The notes beneath the pieces were generated by a model. It saw only the letters and a program-made list of their open reading frames with translations. It did not search any database and was not told where the DNA came from. From Hyphomicrobiales bacterium (GTDB lineage: Bacteria > Pseudomonadota > Alphaproteobacteria > Rhizobiales > Xanthobacteraceae), in the NCBI GenBank assembly GCA_017305535.1, contig JAFKKN010000002.1, positions 516,687 through 580,686 of the forward strand: a DNA stretch of 64,000 bases, written 5' to 3'. Below, one piece after another: positions 27,197-37,195 of the stretch (position 1 is its first letter; each line of letters starts with the position of its first letter). The translations under genes and the position numbers were made by a program.

Positions 27197-28524
27197 GCGG
27201 ACCCGCCGCCACGCCGCCGCCGTCGCTGGACGAACTGCTGGCGCGGCTGTCGCGGCTTCATCCCCATCGCATCGACCTGACGCTGGAGCGCGTCGAGCGG
27301 TTGCTGGCGGCGCTCGATCATCCCGAACGCAAATTGTCGCCGGTGATTCACGTTGCCGGCACCAACGGCAAGGGCTCGACGCTCGCTTTCCTGCGCGCGA
27401 TGCTGGAAGCGGCGGGCCTGCGCGTGCATGTCTACACCTCGCCGTGGCTGGTGCGGATCAACGAAAGCATTCGCCTCGCCGGTGCGCTGGTCGGTGATGA
27501 CGAACTGCGCGAGGTGTTGCTGGAATGCGAGCGCGTCAATGCCGGCGCGCCGATCACGCGTTTCGAGATCGAGACGGTGGCGGCACTGCTGTTGTTCGCG
27601 CGGCATCAGGCCGATGTTGTTCTTCTCGAAACCGGCCTTGGCGGTCGGCTCGATGCCACCAACGTCATCGAGAGCCCCGCCGTGTGCGTGCTGACGCCGA
27701 TCGGCATGGATCACACTGAATTTCTCGGGCCAACGCTGGATGCCATCGCGGTCGAAAAGGCCGGTATCATCAAGCGTAACGTGCCGGTGATCAGCGCCGC
27801 GCAATCGCCGGAAGCGCTGGCGGTGATCGAGGCGCAGGCGAAGCGGATGCGTGCGCCGCTCCATGCCGCCGGGGAAACGTGGCATGTCGGCGTCGAGCAC
27901 GGACGACTGGTCTATCAGGACGAGCGCGGCCTGCTTGATCTCGCGGCACCACGTTTGCTCGGCCGTCATCAGGTCGATAATGCCGGGCTCGCGATTGCCA
28001 CGCTGCGCGCGCTCGAGATGTTCCGCATCGATCACGCGGCGTACGAGGCCGGCATCGCCGCCGCGCAATGGCCGGCGCGAATGCAGCGCCTTACCACTGG
28101 CACGCTGGTGGCGCATGCGCCGCGCGACGCCGAGATCTGGCTCGACGGTGGCCACAATGCCGACGGCGGGCGTGTCGTCTCGGCCGCAATCGGCGATCTT
28201 GAGGAGCGGGTGTCGCGGCCGCTTGTGCTGATCGTCGGAATGATGGCCAACAAGGATGCCGATGCGTTCCTCGCCAACTTCGCCGGGCTGACGCGCCACA
28301 TCATCGCGGTGCCGATCCCGGATCGCGAGGGTGCGATGCCGGTGGCGCAACTGGCCGAGGCAATCCGGCGGCTCGGCATGCGCGCGGAGATGGCGGCAAG
28401 CGTCGATGCGGCGCTGCAATTCCTGGCGCAGCTGGCTTACGAAATCCCGCCGCGCATCCTCATCACCGGCTCGCTCTATCTCGCGGGGCATGTGCTGGCC
28501 GCGAATGGCACGGTGGTGAATTGA
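27193..28524 (+). CDS. folC: Bifunctional folylpolyglutamate synthase/dihydrofolate synthase
   Basis: Adds glutamate to folates and makes dihydrofolate. The 443-residue product has the Mur-ligase-like fold with the ATP-binding motif [27 protein letters not shown] and the C-terminal domain around [19 protein letters not shown]. The GTG at 27193 overlaps the accD stop (GTGA); the extension to 27070 is a shadow of accD. The accD-folC pairing is common in proteobacteria. Confidence 0.95.
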   Translation: MSGPAATPPPSLDELLARLSRLHPHRIDLTLERVERLLAALDHPERKLSPVIHVAGTNGKGSTLAFLRAMLEAAGLRVHVYTSPWLVRINESIRLAGALVGDDELREVLLECERVNAGAPITRFEIETVAALLLFARHQADVVLLETGLGGRLDATNVIESPAVCVLTPIGMDHTEFLGPTLDAIAVEKAGIIKRNVPVISAAQSPEALAVIEAQAKRMRAPLHAAGETWHVGVEHGRLVYQDERGLLDLAAPRLLGRHQVDNAGLAIATLRALEMFRIDHAAYEAGIAAAQWPARMQRLTTGTLVAHAPRDAEIWLDGGHNADGGRVVSAAIGDLEERVSRPLVLIVGMMANKDADAFLANFAGLTRHIIAVPIPDREGAMPVAQLAEAIRRLGMRAEMAASVDAALQFLAQLAYEIPPRILITGSLYLAGHVLAANGTVVN

Positions 28525-28531
28525 GCTTCTT

Positions 28532-28683
28532 CACCTCTCCCCGCTTGCGGGGAGAGGTCGGCCGGCGCAGCGTAGCGGAGACGGCCGGGTGAGGGCGTAC
28601 CGAGTGCACAACTGCGCGCATTGGCCCGCCTGATCCTCCTTGCCCCTCACCCCGACCCTCTCCCCGTAAACGGGGAGAGGGAG
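28532..28683. repeat. GC-rich inverted repeat pair between folC and trxA
   Basis: CCTCTCCCCGCTTGCGGGGA near 28534 and CCTCTCCCCGTAAACGGGGA near 28661 each form a hairpin and flank a GC-rich centre with GGCCGGCGCAGCGTAGCGGA. It belongs to the same group as 41396. Confidence 0.7.
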
Positions 28684-28693
28684 AAGCAAAACA

Positions 28694-28724
28694 AAAACGG
28701 CCGGCGAAACTCGCCGGCCGTTTT
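28694..28724. terminator. bidirectional terminator between folC (+) and trxA (-)
   Basis: AAAACGGCCGGCGA (28694-28707) pairs perfectly with TCGCCGGCCGTTTT (28711-28724) around a 3-base loop. T-runs occur on both strands (TTTTG after the plus arm, TTTTTGTTTTG on the other strand), suiting the two convergent genes. Confidence 0.85.
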
Positions 28725-28746
28725 GTAAACCGATATGCGCGTCGGA

Positions 28747-29070
28747 TCAGACCGCCGTGGAAATCCACTGCTGCAGCTTCTGCTTCGGCGCGGCGCCGAC
28801 CTGACGCGAGGCCATCTCGCCACCCTTGAAGATCATCAAAGTGGGGATCGACATCACGCCGTACTTCGACGCGGTCTGCGGGCTCTCGTCGACGTTGAGC
28901 TTGACGATCTTGACCTTGTCGCCCATCGCGCCCGCGATCTCGTCCAGAGCCGGTGCGATCATGCGGCAGGGGCCGCACCATTCCGCCCAGAAATCGACCA
29001 CGACCGGGCCCTCCGCCTTGAGCACCTGCGCTTCGAAATCGGCATCGGAAACCTTGCCTACGGCGGCCAT
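28747..29070 (-). CDS. trxA: Thioredoxin 1
   Basis: General protein-disulfide reductase of the cytoplasm. The 107-residue product has the active site [10 protein letters not shown] and the cis-proline loop [15 protein letters not shown] at 29070 gives the normal length; the longer frame to 29160 has no family features. It lies downstream of addA on the same strand and ends at a shared terminator with folC. Confidence 0.96.
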   Translation of the reverse strand: MAAVGKVSDADFEAQVLKAEGPVVVDFWAEWCGPCRMIAPALDEIAGAMGDKVKIVKLNVDESPQTASKYGVMSIPTLMIFKGGEMASRQVGAAPKQKLQQWISTAV

Positions 29071-29168
29071 GATATACCTCGTTGTTCCTTGAAATCGGTG
29101 GCGCGGGAATCGCGCCTCACATCTGGCGCTGAACGTAGGAAGACGACCCCGCCGGGTCAAGACTTCAC

Positions 29169-32100
29169 CTATCGTGCCAGCGCGGATGCCAGCCCGGCGT
29201 CCAGCGCAGGCGGGAAAATCTTCATTATTTCAAGCGTTTCGGTCCATAGCAGGGCGGCGTGAATGGTCCGCCCGGGATAGAGGTTGGCGAGCACGGCGCG
29301 ATACAGCGCCAACTGCCGGATGTAGGCGGGCGGGGCATCCTTCGGATGCGTCGGTGGCGTGTGGTTGGTTTTGTAGTCAACGATCAGGACGGCGTCGTCG
29401 GTGACCACCAGACGGTCGATCTGGCCGGAGACGAGGACGTGTCCGCCGCGCGGACGAGGCAGCCGGCCGACGATCGAGACCTCGGCGCGGCTGCCGGCCC
29501 CGAACACCGGTGCGAAGCGCGGATCGTCGAGCAACGCCAGCGCCTGCGAGATCAAAGTGTCGCGTTCGTCGTCGCTCCAATCGCGCGCGGCGCGCGCGAG
29601 ATAGCGGCGCGCGGCACCGCTGCGCTGCTCGCGTGTGAGATCCGGTAGGGATTGCAACAGCCGATGCACCAGCGTGCCGCGTTGCAAGGCGCGTGCGCGT
29701 TGCTCTGCCGACTCGCCGCTGCGGATGCCGTGCGTTTTATCGTCGTCGGCATCCGATGGTCGCAAAACGGCGTCGGCGCGCGGGCCCGGCGTGGCGCGCG
29801 TGCGCAGCCATGATGGCAACGAAAGCCCTGTCGCTGTTTCCGCCTTTGAGGCTGGTGTGGTCGTGGAATGCGTGTCGCCGGTGCGGGTGTAGCGCTTCAC
29901 CAAGCCGAACGTTGTGTCGATGTCCTCGCATTGCAGATCGGACGCGGCGCGCCCCGCCTCAAGTCCCTTGGCGATCAGATCGTACCAGGAATGTTCGCGC
30001 ACCGCGTTGCGGTTGCCGGGCTGGCAACCGCCGACGATCAGGCGATCTGCGGCGCGCGTCATGGCCACGTAAAGCAGGCGGCGATACTCGTCCTCGGTGT
30101 CGTCCAGCATGGTCGCGCGCGCGGCGGCAACAGTGGCGGGATCGTCGGCCTTGCCGCCGGCCCAGACGTTGACGCTCAGCCCGTGCGGATTGGCGTTGCC
30201 TTGCGGCACGCGGATCAGGCGCAGCCGCTGGGTGTCGCGCGGCGAGGTGGTGGTGTCGACCATGAACACCACCGAGGCTTCGAGTCCCTTCGCGCCATGC
30301 ACGGTCATGACGCGTACTTCGTCGCGGCCGATGTCCATGTCGCGCTTCACGTCGGTGTCGGCGGCGCGCAGCCACGCCATCAAACCTTGCAGCGAGGCGG
30401 GGGCCTTGCGCTCGTAGGTTAGCGCAAGATCGAGGAATTCGTCGAGAGCGTCGTTGGCTTCGGGTCCCAGTCGTTTGAGGATGCGCGCGCGGCCGTCATC
30501 ACCGCCGAGCAGCCACGCGTAGAAGGTGAATGGTGTGTCCGTGAACGCGCGCTCCTCGTAACGTGCGAGGCGATCATGCGCGGTCTTCAGTTTCGTATCG
30601 CTGTCCGCGTGCTGCGCCAACGCGTCGCGCAGATTTCCTTTGCGCTTCGGTGCAATTGCCAGCAAGTCATCATCGTCGAGACCGAACAACGGGCTCTTCA
30701 GTGCCACCGCCAGCGCGAGATCGTCGCGCGGCAATAGCAACGCATCGGCGAGACTCATCAGGTCGATGACCGCGATATGCTCGGTGAGCTTGAGGCGATC
30801 CGCACCCGCCACCGGAATGCCGGCATATTTCAGCGCCTGGATCACGGCGTTGAATGTTTTCTCGCGCCGCCGCACCAGCACCAGAATATCGCCGTAGCGC
30901 AGCGGTCGTCGATCGTTGGCCGGGCCGGTCATGGTGCCGCCAGCAATCAGCGTCGCGATCTCGGCCTGCACGCGCCGGGCCAGCTTCACCTGCGGACTGG
31001 TTTCCGACACTGCATCGAACGGCGCCCGCCAGCCTTCGATGTCGGGCTGTTCGTCCGGCTTCTCCAGTTCCCACAGGTCGATCAGGCTTGGTGCGGCGTC
31101 ACTGAGCGCGAGATGCGGCGGCATGCCGTCGAGATCGGTGGTGATGCTCTTGTAGATGTCCTGCGATTTGAAGGTCTCGGAGACGGCGGACAACACGGTT
31201 GCGCCGGAGCGGAACGAATAGGTGAAGGACACCGGCGCGAAGCGCAGCCCCGCATGGGTGAAGCGGCGTTCCAGCTCGCGGCGGCGATGATCGAACTCGC
31301 GCGGGGCCGCGCCCTGAAACGAGAAGATCGATTGCTTCTCGTCACCGACGGCGAAGATGGTGCGCTTGACGATGTCGCGCGCGCCTTCGCCGGCGGTGAA
31401 CTCCGCGATGATGCGATCGACGATGTCCCATTGTCGCGGGCTGGTGTCCTGCGCCTCGTCGATCAGCACATGATCGACGCCGCGATCGAGCTTGTAATGC
31501 ACCCAGCCGGACGAGACGTTGTCGAGCATCGCCAGCGTCTTGTCGATCAGGTCGTCGTAATCAAGCAGGCCGCGCTGCTGTTTCTCGGCGCGATAATGCG
31601 ATGCCACCGTGCTGGCGATGGTCAGCAGCGCCTCGGTGCGGTCGCGCTGGATGACGGCGCGCCGCTTCTCGAGAAGGCCGGTCAGGCGTGCACTCTCATC
31701 GGATAGCGTTTGCGCGAGGCCGGGCTGTGCATCGCCGAGCTTCTTGGTGAAAAGCGATTTGCGTGGCTCCCGGCTTTGCGTGAGGAACACGCTGAAATAA
31801 GTTTCCAGTTGCGCGTCGTTTTTGAGATCGAAAGCCGCGAGCAAACGGTTGGCCTGATCGTGGTCGCTTTTGCTGCCGGTCATGAAGATCGCGGCGAAGT
31901 CTTTCCATCGTGCGCGCGGCAGGTGCGGGCCATCGACGATATCGCGCTCGATGTCCGCGAGCCTGTCGTCAGCCGTGACGCCGAGCGTGCGTGCGAGCTG
32001 CGCGCGTGCGGCCTCGATGCCGCCGGCCTGATCGGCCCAGGCGATGAAATGCTCGCGGGAAAGGCACGCCTCGCGCACCACCTCCTTGAAGGTGACGTCG

Positions 32101-32672
32101 GCGGCGTAAGTCATGGCGGTCGTGAGTGCACGGCCGACAGCGCTGTCCGGCGCGTGTGATGCTTCCAGCAGCACCGCGAGATTGGCGCGCTCCATCATTT
32201 CGCTCTGGTCGCGGTCGTCGAGCACGGCGAAGCGCGCCGGGACGTTGGCCTCGAACGGAAACTGTTGCAACAGCCGGGTGCAAAGCGCGTGGATGGTTTG
32301 CACCTTCAGTCCGCCTGGTGTTTCCAGCGCGCAGGCGAACAGCTCGCGCGCACGCTCGCGCGTCTTGGCGGAAGGCTTCGTCGCGCCGGTGGCGAGGATT
32401 GCGATATCGAGCGCGGCGTCGTCGAGCGTCACCCAGCGGCCCAGCGTCTCGAACACGCGTTGCGCCATGTTGGCGGCGGCGGCTTTGGTGAAGGTGATGC
32501 AGAGGATTTTTTCCGGCGGGACGCCGTCGAGCAGCAGCCGGATCACCCGGTTGACGAGAACGTGGGTCTTGCCGGCGCCGGCATTGGCGGCGACGAAAGC
32601 GGATGTGTCGGGATCGGACGCCTTGGCCTGCGCCTCGCGTACCGCCAGCGGAATATCGCGGCGCGCGCTCAT
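29169..32672 (-). CDS. addA: AddA, double-strand break repair helicase/nuclease subunit
   Basis: ATP-driven helicase and nuclease of the AddAB (RexAB) complex that resects broken ends for RecA. The 1167-residue product has a UvrD-type motor (Walker A AGAGKT at 31-36, then [14 protein letters not shown] and [16 protein letters not shown]) and a C-terminal PD-(D/E)XK nuclease (VLIVDYKTN about 65 residues from the end). The ATG at 32672 overlaps the addB stop (ATGA). The longer frame to 32759 is a shadow of addB. Confidence 0.95.
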   Translation of the reverse strand: MSARRDIPLAVREAQAKASDPDTSAFVAANAGAGKTHVLVNRVIRLLLDGVPPEKILCITFTKAAAANMAQRVFETLGRWVTLDDAALDIAILATGATKPSAKTRERARELFACALETPGGLKVQTIHALCTRLLQQFPFEANVPARFAVLDDRDQSEMMERANLAVLLEASHAPDSAVGRALTTAMTYAADVTFKEVVREACLSREHFIAWADQAGGIEAARAQLARTLGVTADDRLADIERDIVDGPHLPRARWKDFAAIFMTGSKSDHDQANRLLAAFDLKNDAQLETYFSVFLTQSREPRKSLFTKKLGDAQPGLAQTLSDESARLTGLLEKRRAVIQRDRTEALLTIASTVASHYRAEKQQRGLLDYDDLIDKTLAMLDNVSSGWVHYKLDRGVDHVLIDEAQDTSPRQWDIVDRIIAEFTAGEGARDIVKRTIFAVGDEKQSIFSFQGAAPREFDHRRRELERRFTHAGLRFAPVSFTYSFRSGATVLSAVSETFKSQDIYKSITTDLDGMPPHLALSDAAPSLIDLWELEKPDEQPDIEGWRAPFDAVSETSPQVKLARRVQAEIATLIAGGTMTGPANDRRPLRYGDILVLVRRREKTFNAVIQALKYAGIPVAGADRLKLTEHIAVIDLMSLADALLLPRDDLALAVALKSPLFGLDDDDLLAIAPKRKGNLRDALAQHADSDTKLKTAHDRLARYEERAFTDTPFTFYAWLLGGDDGRARILKRLGPEANDALDEFLDLALTYERKAPASLQGLMAWLRAADTDVKRDMDIGRDEVRVMTVHGAKGLEASVVFMVDTTTSPRDTQRLRLIRVPQGNANPHGLSVNVWAGGKADDPATVAAARATMLDDTEDEYRRLLYVAMTRAADRLIVGGCQPGNRNAVREHSWYDLIAKGLEAGRAASDLQCEDIDTTFGLVKRYTRTGDTHSTTTPASKAETATGLSLPSWLRTRATPGPRADAVLRPSDADDDKTHGIRSGESAEQRARALQRGTLVHRLLQSLPDLTREQRSGAARRYLARAARDWSDDERDTLISQALALLDDPRFAPVFGAGSRAEVSIVGRLPRPRGGHVLVSGQIDRLVVTDDAVLIVDYKTNHTPPTHPKDAPPAYIRQLALYRAVLANLYPGRTIHAALLWTETLEIMKIFPPALDAGLASALAR

Positions 32673-35600
32673 GCATCGCCTCCGTCGTCGCTGCCGCCGC
32701 CCGCCGACCATTCCTTGATGCGAGCGAGATCGTCGTACCGGCCGTAGCGGTTGGTCCACATCGAGAGATTGAGCGAGGTGTAGGGTTGAGCCTCGTCATC
32801 GAAGCGGCGAATCAACGCTTCGAGTTTGCGCAAAGCTTCGTCCGCGCCATCATCCGGAAATTGCGGCGTGTCGGTGCGGTTGATTTTCAGTTCAACCGGC
32901 CTCGGTTCGCCCGGCGGGGTGTTGCCGCTGAGGCGGATGTACAGAAGTTCGCTGACGGAGGAGCCGGCGGCGATGCCCTCGAAACCGCCCTGCCGCAGGA
33001 TCGCGGCTTCCAGCGTCAGTTGCGGCGACAGTCCCATGCGCACCTGCTTGCCGGTCGGTGGAATGCCGGTCTTGTAGTCGAGCAGCGCGAAGGTACGGTC
33101 GGCGCGATGCTCGATACGGTCGGCGCGTGCCGACAGCGTGAAGGCGCGGCCGTCGTCGAGGTGAATTTTTGTCTCGCCGCGAATTTCCGCATCGATGCGT
33201 GCGACCTGGCCTCGCCGTTCGCGCTCCCAGCCAGCGAACCATCCGGCGATGCGCAGGAAGCGCGGCCACCACAGCGCGCGCGCCTCGGGCCGCTCCATCA
33301 AGGCCGCGAAGTGTTGTGTGCCGATGCCGCGCAAGGCCGCTTCGATGTCGTCGGGGAGTGCATCGGAAAATTGCCGCGAAAAATCGCCCAGCGCGGCGTG
33401 AATTGCCGAGCCGCGATCCGCCGCCGTCAGCGGCATGTCCACCGGATCGAGCGGTGTCAGTTGCAGGATACGTTTGGCGAAGATCGTATAAGGATCGCGC
33501 AGCCAGTCCTCGATCTCGGTTACCGACATCTTGAGTGGCCGCAGCGCACGCGGCGGTTTTGGCGCAGGTTGCGTGCTCGGCTTGACGATGTCCGGACGGT
33601 CGAGCGCTTCGGCGTAGTGCAGATAGGTTGCACCAGCCTCTTTCGCCCTGCGCCAAGCGTCTGCACCTGCGGTCGCTTCAAGTCGATGCAGGAAGCGCGA
33701 GGCAACTGCGGGCGCGCCGCCGGATTTCGCGGCGTGGCTCAGGATCACTTCGCGGGTGCCCAGCAGTTGTGTGAAGTCGTGCGCGGTGAGGCCGATGCGG
33801 CGTTCCGGCAGGTCGAGCCCGAGCTGATAGCGCATCGGCCGGCTCAGCCACGGATCGATGCGCGGCGCGGGCGGCCAGGTGCCTTCGATCAATCCGCCGA
33901 GAATGACGCGATCGTGTTCCGTGAGACGCGCTTCGAGCAGGCCATAGATGCGCAGTTGCGCGTTCGCGGCGAGCGGCTGCCGCGCCACGCGGTCGCCGAA
34001 AGCGGTCTGGAACACTTCGGTGTAATCGCGCAAAGGCACCGGCAATCCGCTCGGCGCGGGCTTGCCGTCAACGGTTTCGCTCAACAGGTCGTCGAACGCG
34101 GCAAGTACCGCGCGGCCGTCATTATCGTCGAATGCCGGCGTTGCGTTGGTGTCGTCGGTTGCGAGCGCGATCAGCGCGCCGCGATGCTGCTCGGCGAGAG
34201 CCGTGAAATCCGGTGACGCCTTGGGGCCGGCGCTTTCGAGTGGTGCGAAGATTGCCTGCAACGCGGCGATCAGCGCGGCGGCTGCATCGAGCTGCGGCTC
34301 CTGCAATTTCGCACGCGGCTCGCTGCCATGGATCGCGGAATCTTCGCCGCGATTGAGTTTGATCAGTTCGGCGCGGAAGGTCGCGAAGTCGCGCGCGAGG
34401 CCGGCGCTGCCGGCGGCGGGACGCGTGCCGCGCAGCAGTGCGAGTTCGAGCGTCTCGGCGGCGGTGCGCCAACCGTTCTGTGCGCGGCCGAGGCGAAACA
34501 GCGGATGCTTCAGCAGTGCCAGCAAGGTCGGCGGTTCCAGTCCCTCGCAGGCGGCGCGCGCCGCAAGCCGCGTGAAAATGCCGGGAGGCGTATCGAGGAG
34601 CGGGTCGCCGCCGGAATCGTCGTAGGCGAGATTCCAGCGGTCGAGCGCCGCCATCACGCGCCGCGCCAGCGCGCGGTCTGGCGTCACCAGCGCCGCCGTC
34701 AGATCGAGTTGGCGTGCTTCGCGCATCGCCACCGCGATCGCCAGTGCTTCCATTTCCGGGTTTGGCGCTTCGATTACGGTGAACCGATGCATCGCATCCG
34801 CGATGTGTTGCGCCACGTCGGGCTCGGCGAGGCGTTGATGCCATTGTCCGGTGGCGCTGGCGGGTCGCATCGCTTCCGATGCCAAGACCTCGCGGCCTTG
34901 TGGCGCAGGCCTGCCAAGCTGAACGACATCGCGACGTTCGATGCCGAAACGTTGCAGCAAGCCATGCAGCGCGAATTGCGGATGGTTCGACGCGGGCGCG
35001 ACATCATACTGGCCGCTGGCATCGCGATGGCCGCCGATGCCATGCCACGCACTCTCGTCGAGATCTGTGTCGAGACCAGGCAGCACCACCGCGCCATGCG
35101 GCAGTTGTGCGATGGCGTGCAGCAACTTCGCGGTCGCGGGAATCGAGCCGGTGGAGCCTGCCGCGATCACCGGGCCGTGGTGATGCGTCTTCAACCGCTC
35201 GGCTTCGGCCGCGATCAGGAGATCGCGGCGCGTGGCGGGTTCGATGTGGGCGGTTTCTTTTAGGAAAGCTGGCCACGTCTCGCGTGCGATCTTGAGGAAA
35301 TCCAGCGACAGCTTCCAGTAGTCGTCGAGCGCATCGGGCACGAGGCCGTCGAGCGCGGCCCAGTCGACGTCGCGCGTCGCCATGTCGTCCATCAGCCGCG
35401 CAAGATCGGTGGCGAGCGCGAGTGTGGCGGCGGGGCCACCCACCACCAGCGGCGCGACCAACGGGCTTTTCGGCCGCAATTGTTTCGCCCAGGCGCCGAC
35501 CAGTTGCGCCAGCGTCAGGCGCCGCTGCAATCCGCCGAGCGCGGGTGGAAGATCGAACGCGTCGCGGATGTCGGTGTCGGCGAAGGCGCCTTCGTCCTCG

Positions 35601-35836
35601 TCGATATCGCCGAGCGTGACGATGCGCGGCAGCACCGCCGCATCGAGGTTAAGTACGTCGAGAAAAACTTCGCGCGCGAGACGTCCGGCGCGTCGCGTCG
35701 GCAGATACAGCGTGGCGGTTGCCAACAATTCCGGATTGTCGCGCGCGGCAAAACCGTCGATCAGCCGGCCGTCCACCAGCGCTTCGATCAGCGTGTGCAG
35801 AAACGGCGCGGAGGCGGGAATGTTAAAGACGTGCAT
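32669..35836 (-). CDS. addB: AddB, double-strand break repair protein
   Basis: Partner of AddA that scans for recombination hotspots and holds the second nuclease. The 1055-residue product begins MHVFNIPASAPFLHTLIEAL, contains large helicase-like regions without strong Walker motifs, and ends with a nuclease domain (RTFALLDYKTGIPPTGKQVR, residues about 980-1000). ATG at 35836 is chosen over an in-frame TTG at 35842 because it gives the standard MHVFN start. It is followed directly by addA. Confidence 0.94.
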   Translation of the reverse strand: MHVFNIPASAPFLHTLIEALVDGRLIDGFAARDNPELLATATLYLPTRRAGRLAREVFLDVLNLDAAVLPRIVTLGDIDEDEGAFADTDIRDAFDLPPALGGLQRRLTLAQLVGAWAKQLRPKSPLVAPLVVGGPAATLALATDLARLMDDMATRDVDWAALDGLVPDALDDYWKLSLDFLKIARETWPAFLKETAHIEPATRRDLLIAAEAERLKTHHHGPVIAAGSTGSIPATAKLLHAIAQLPHGAVVLPGLDTDLDESAWHGIGGHRDASGQYDVAPASNHPQFALHGLLQRFGIERRDVVQLGRPAPQGREVLASEAMRPASATGQWHQRLAEPDVAQHIADAMHRFTVIEAPNPEMEALAIAVAMREARQLDLTAALVTPDRALARRVMAALDRWNLAYDDSGGDPLLDTPPGIFTRLAARAACEGLEPPTLLALLKHPLFRLGRAQNGWRTAAETLELALLRGTRPAAGSAGLARDFATFRAELIKLNRGEDSAIHGSEPRAKLQEPQLDAAAALIAALQAIFAPLESAGPKASPDFTALAEQHRGALIALATDDTNATPAFDDNDGRAVLAAFDDLLSETVDGKPAPSGLPVPLRDYTEVFQTAFGDRVARQPLAANAQLRIYGLLEARLTEHDRVILGGLIEGTWPPAPRIDPWLSRPMRYQLGLDLPERRIGLTAHDFTQLLGTREVILSHAAKSGGAPAVASRFLHRLEATAGADAWRRAKEAGATYLHYAEALDRPDIVKPSTQPAPKPPRALRPLKMSVTEIEDWLRDPYTIFAKRILQLTPLDPVDMPLTAADRGSAIHAALGDFSRQFSDALPDDIEAALRGIGTQHFAALMERPEARALWWPRFLRIAGWFAGWERERRGQVARIDAEIRGETKIHLDDGRAFTLSARADRIEHRADRTFALLDYKTGIPPTGKQVRMGLSPQLTLEAAILRQGGFEGIAAGSSVSELLYIRLSGNTPPGEPRPVELKINRTDTPQFPDDGADEALRKLEALIRRFDDEAQPYTSLNLSMWTNRYGRYDDLARIKEWSAGGGSDDGGDA

Positions 35837-35909
35837 GAGCAACCTGATTTGAGAATCAGATTACCCCATCGCAAGGGTGCAATCACAGCGAGAAATCGGC
35901 GGTGGCGGA

Positions 35910-36632
35910 TTAGGCCGCGCTGGCGAGGAACGCCTGTTCGGCCGCTTGCACCGCGTCGGGTGTGCCGACGTGCATCCACAGGCCGTCGAGCCGCAGGCCG
36001 AACAGCCTGCCCTGCTCGCCGGCGCGGTCGAACAGTTTTGTCAACGCGAATTCGCCCGATGGCGCATCTGCGAAGATCGCGGGCGAGAGAATCGCGACGC
36101 CGGCATAGACGAACGGCACCACCTCGCGTTCCTTGCGCCGGCGCAGCGCGCCGTCCGGCAGCATGGCGTAGTCGCCGTTGCCGCTGTAGCCGATGCTGCC
36201 GGCGGTGGGCGCCATCAGCAGCAGGATGTCCATGCGGGCGGGGTCGAAGGCGTCGGCGAGTCGTATCAGGTTCGGCTGCGCACCATCGATCCACAACGTA
36301 TCGGCGTTGAGGTGATAGAACGGCGCGTCGCCGAGATGCGGGAGCGCTTTCACCACACCGCCGCCGGTGCCGAGCACCGCGTCACGCTCGTCGGAGATGG
36401 TGATGCGCGGCGTTGTCCGCGCGGCCGTATGGTCGATGATCTGGTCGGGCAGGTAGTGGACGTTGACGACGGCGTCGGTGACGCCGGCTTCAGCCAGTTT
36501 ATCGAGAACATGATCGAGCAGCGGGCGGCCGGCCACCGGCACCAACGGCTTCGGCATCCGGTCGGTCAATGGCCGCATCCGCGTGCCGAATCCGGCGGCA
36601 AGAACCATGGCTTGGGTGGGGCGAACGGGCAT
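35910..36632 (-). CDS. MurU-like nucleotidyltransferase
   Basis: Sugar-phosphate nucleotidyltransferase with the pyrophosphorylase signature AMVLAAGFGTRMRPLTDRMP and KPLVPVAGRPLLDHVL. The 240-residue product matches MurU, which makes UDP-MurNAc from MurNAc-1-phosphate in peptidoglycan recycling. The neighbour upstream encodes an AmgK-like kinase that would supply that substrate, supporting the MurU reading. The longer frame to 37112 is out-of-family. ATG at 36632 is the start. Pathway not tested. Confidence 0.85.
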   Translation of the reverse strand: MPVRPTQAMVLAAGFGTRMRPLTDRMPKPLVPVAGRPLLDHVLDKLAEAGVTDAVVNVHYLPDQIIDHTAARTTPRITISDERDAVLGTGGGVVKALPHLGDAPFYHLNADTLWIDGAQPNLIRLADAFDPARMDILLLMAPTAGSIGYSGNGDYAMLPDGALRRRKEREVVPFVYAGVAILSPAIFADAPSGEFALTKLFDRAGEQGRLFGLRLDGLWMHVGTPDAVQAAEQAFLASAA

Positions 36633-36754
36633 GCTTGGCTCCGGCAAACGGACAGCGAGAATCGGTTGTGACGATGCTATCACGCCTGCATCGGTCGATG
36701 CTGCCATAGGCATCGAGGATGACAGCGATATGACGGGCAACGCGTCTCGGCGTC

Positions 36755-37075
36755 TCAGACCTCGACGACCTGTCCCGTGTTGCGTCCCTTCTTCTTCTTT
36801 TCGCCCTGTTTCAGGAAATTGACGCCGATCTGGTCGCCGTTGACCCAGGCCAGTTCGCAGCGACGATAGGCGAGGCCGGTGGAAGACAGGAGCAGGAAAA
36901 ATTCCTTGAGGTTCAGCCCTTCCATCGAGCCTTGAACCGTGAGCTTGGCGCCGGTTTCGGAGACGTCTTCCATGGTGCAGTGGCGGCGCCAAGTGCCGTC
37001 GATGCCCATCAGGTGCGCGTTGAAGCCGCGCTCGAAGGTGATGCGTTCGCCGGTGCGTCGCTGTTCCGCCGCCAT
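36755..37075 (-). CDS. PilZ domain protein
   Basis: A 106-residue single PilZ domain: the N-terminal loop MAAEQRRTGERITFERG is related to the RxxxR motif that binds cyclic di-GMP, followed by the D/NxSxxG-like motif (MEDVSETGAKLTV). The C-terminus is lysine-rich (GEKKKKGRN). It may read c-di-GMP, although not every PilZ protein binds it. It lies between the MurU-like and TsaE-AmgK genes. Confidence 0.85.
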   Translation of the reverse strand: MAAEQRRTGERITFERGFNAHLMGIDGTWRRHCTMEDVSETGAKLTVQGSMEGLNLKEFFLLLSSTGLAYRRCELAWVNGDQIGVNFLKQGEKKKKGRNTGQVVEV

Positions 37076-37195
37076 GCTCGTTTCCCCACAGCTCGCCTGG
37101 GCTGAACCGCATTGCCCCGGGGCGATGCGGTTCTGCCCAATGTCACGCACTCAGGTTTAAGCCCAAGCTGGCTAACAGATGGTAAAATGAAACGC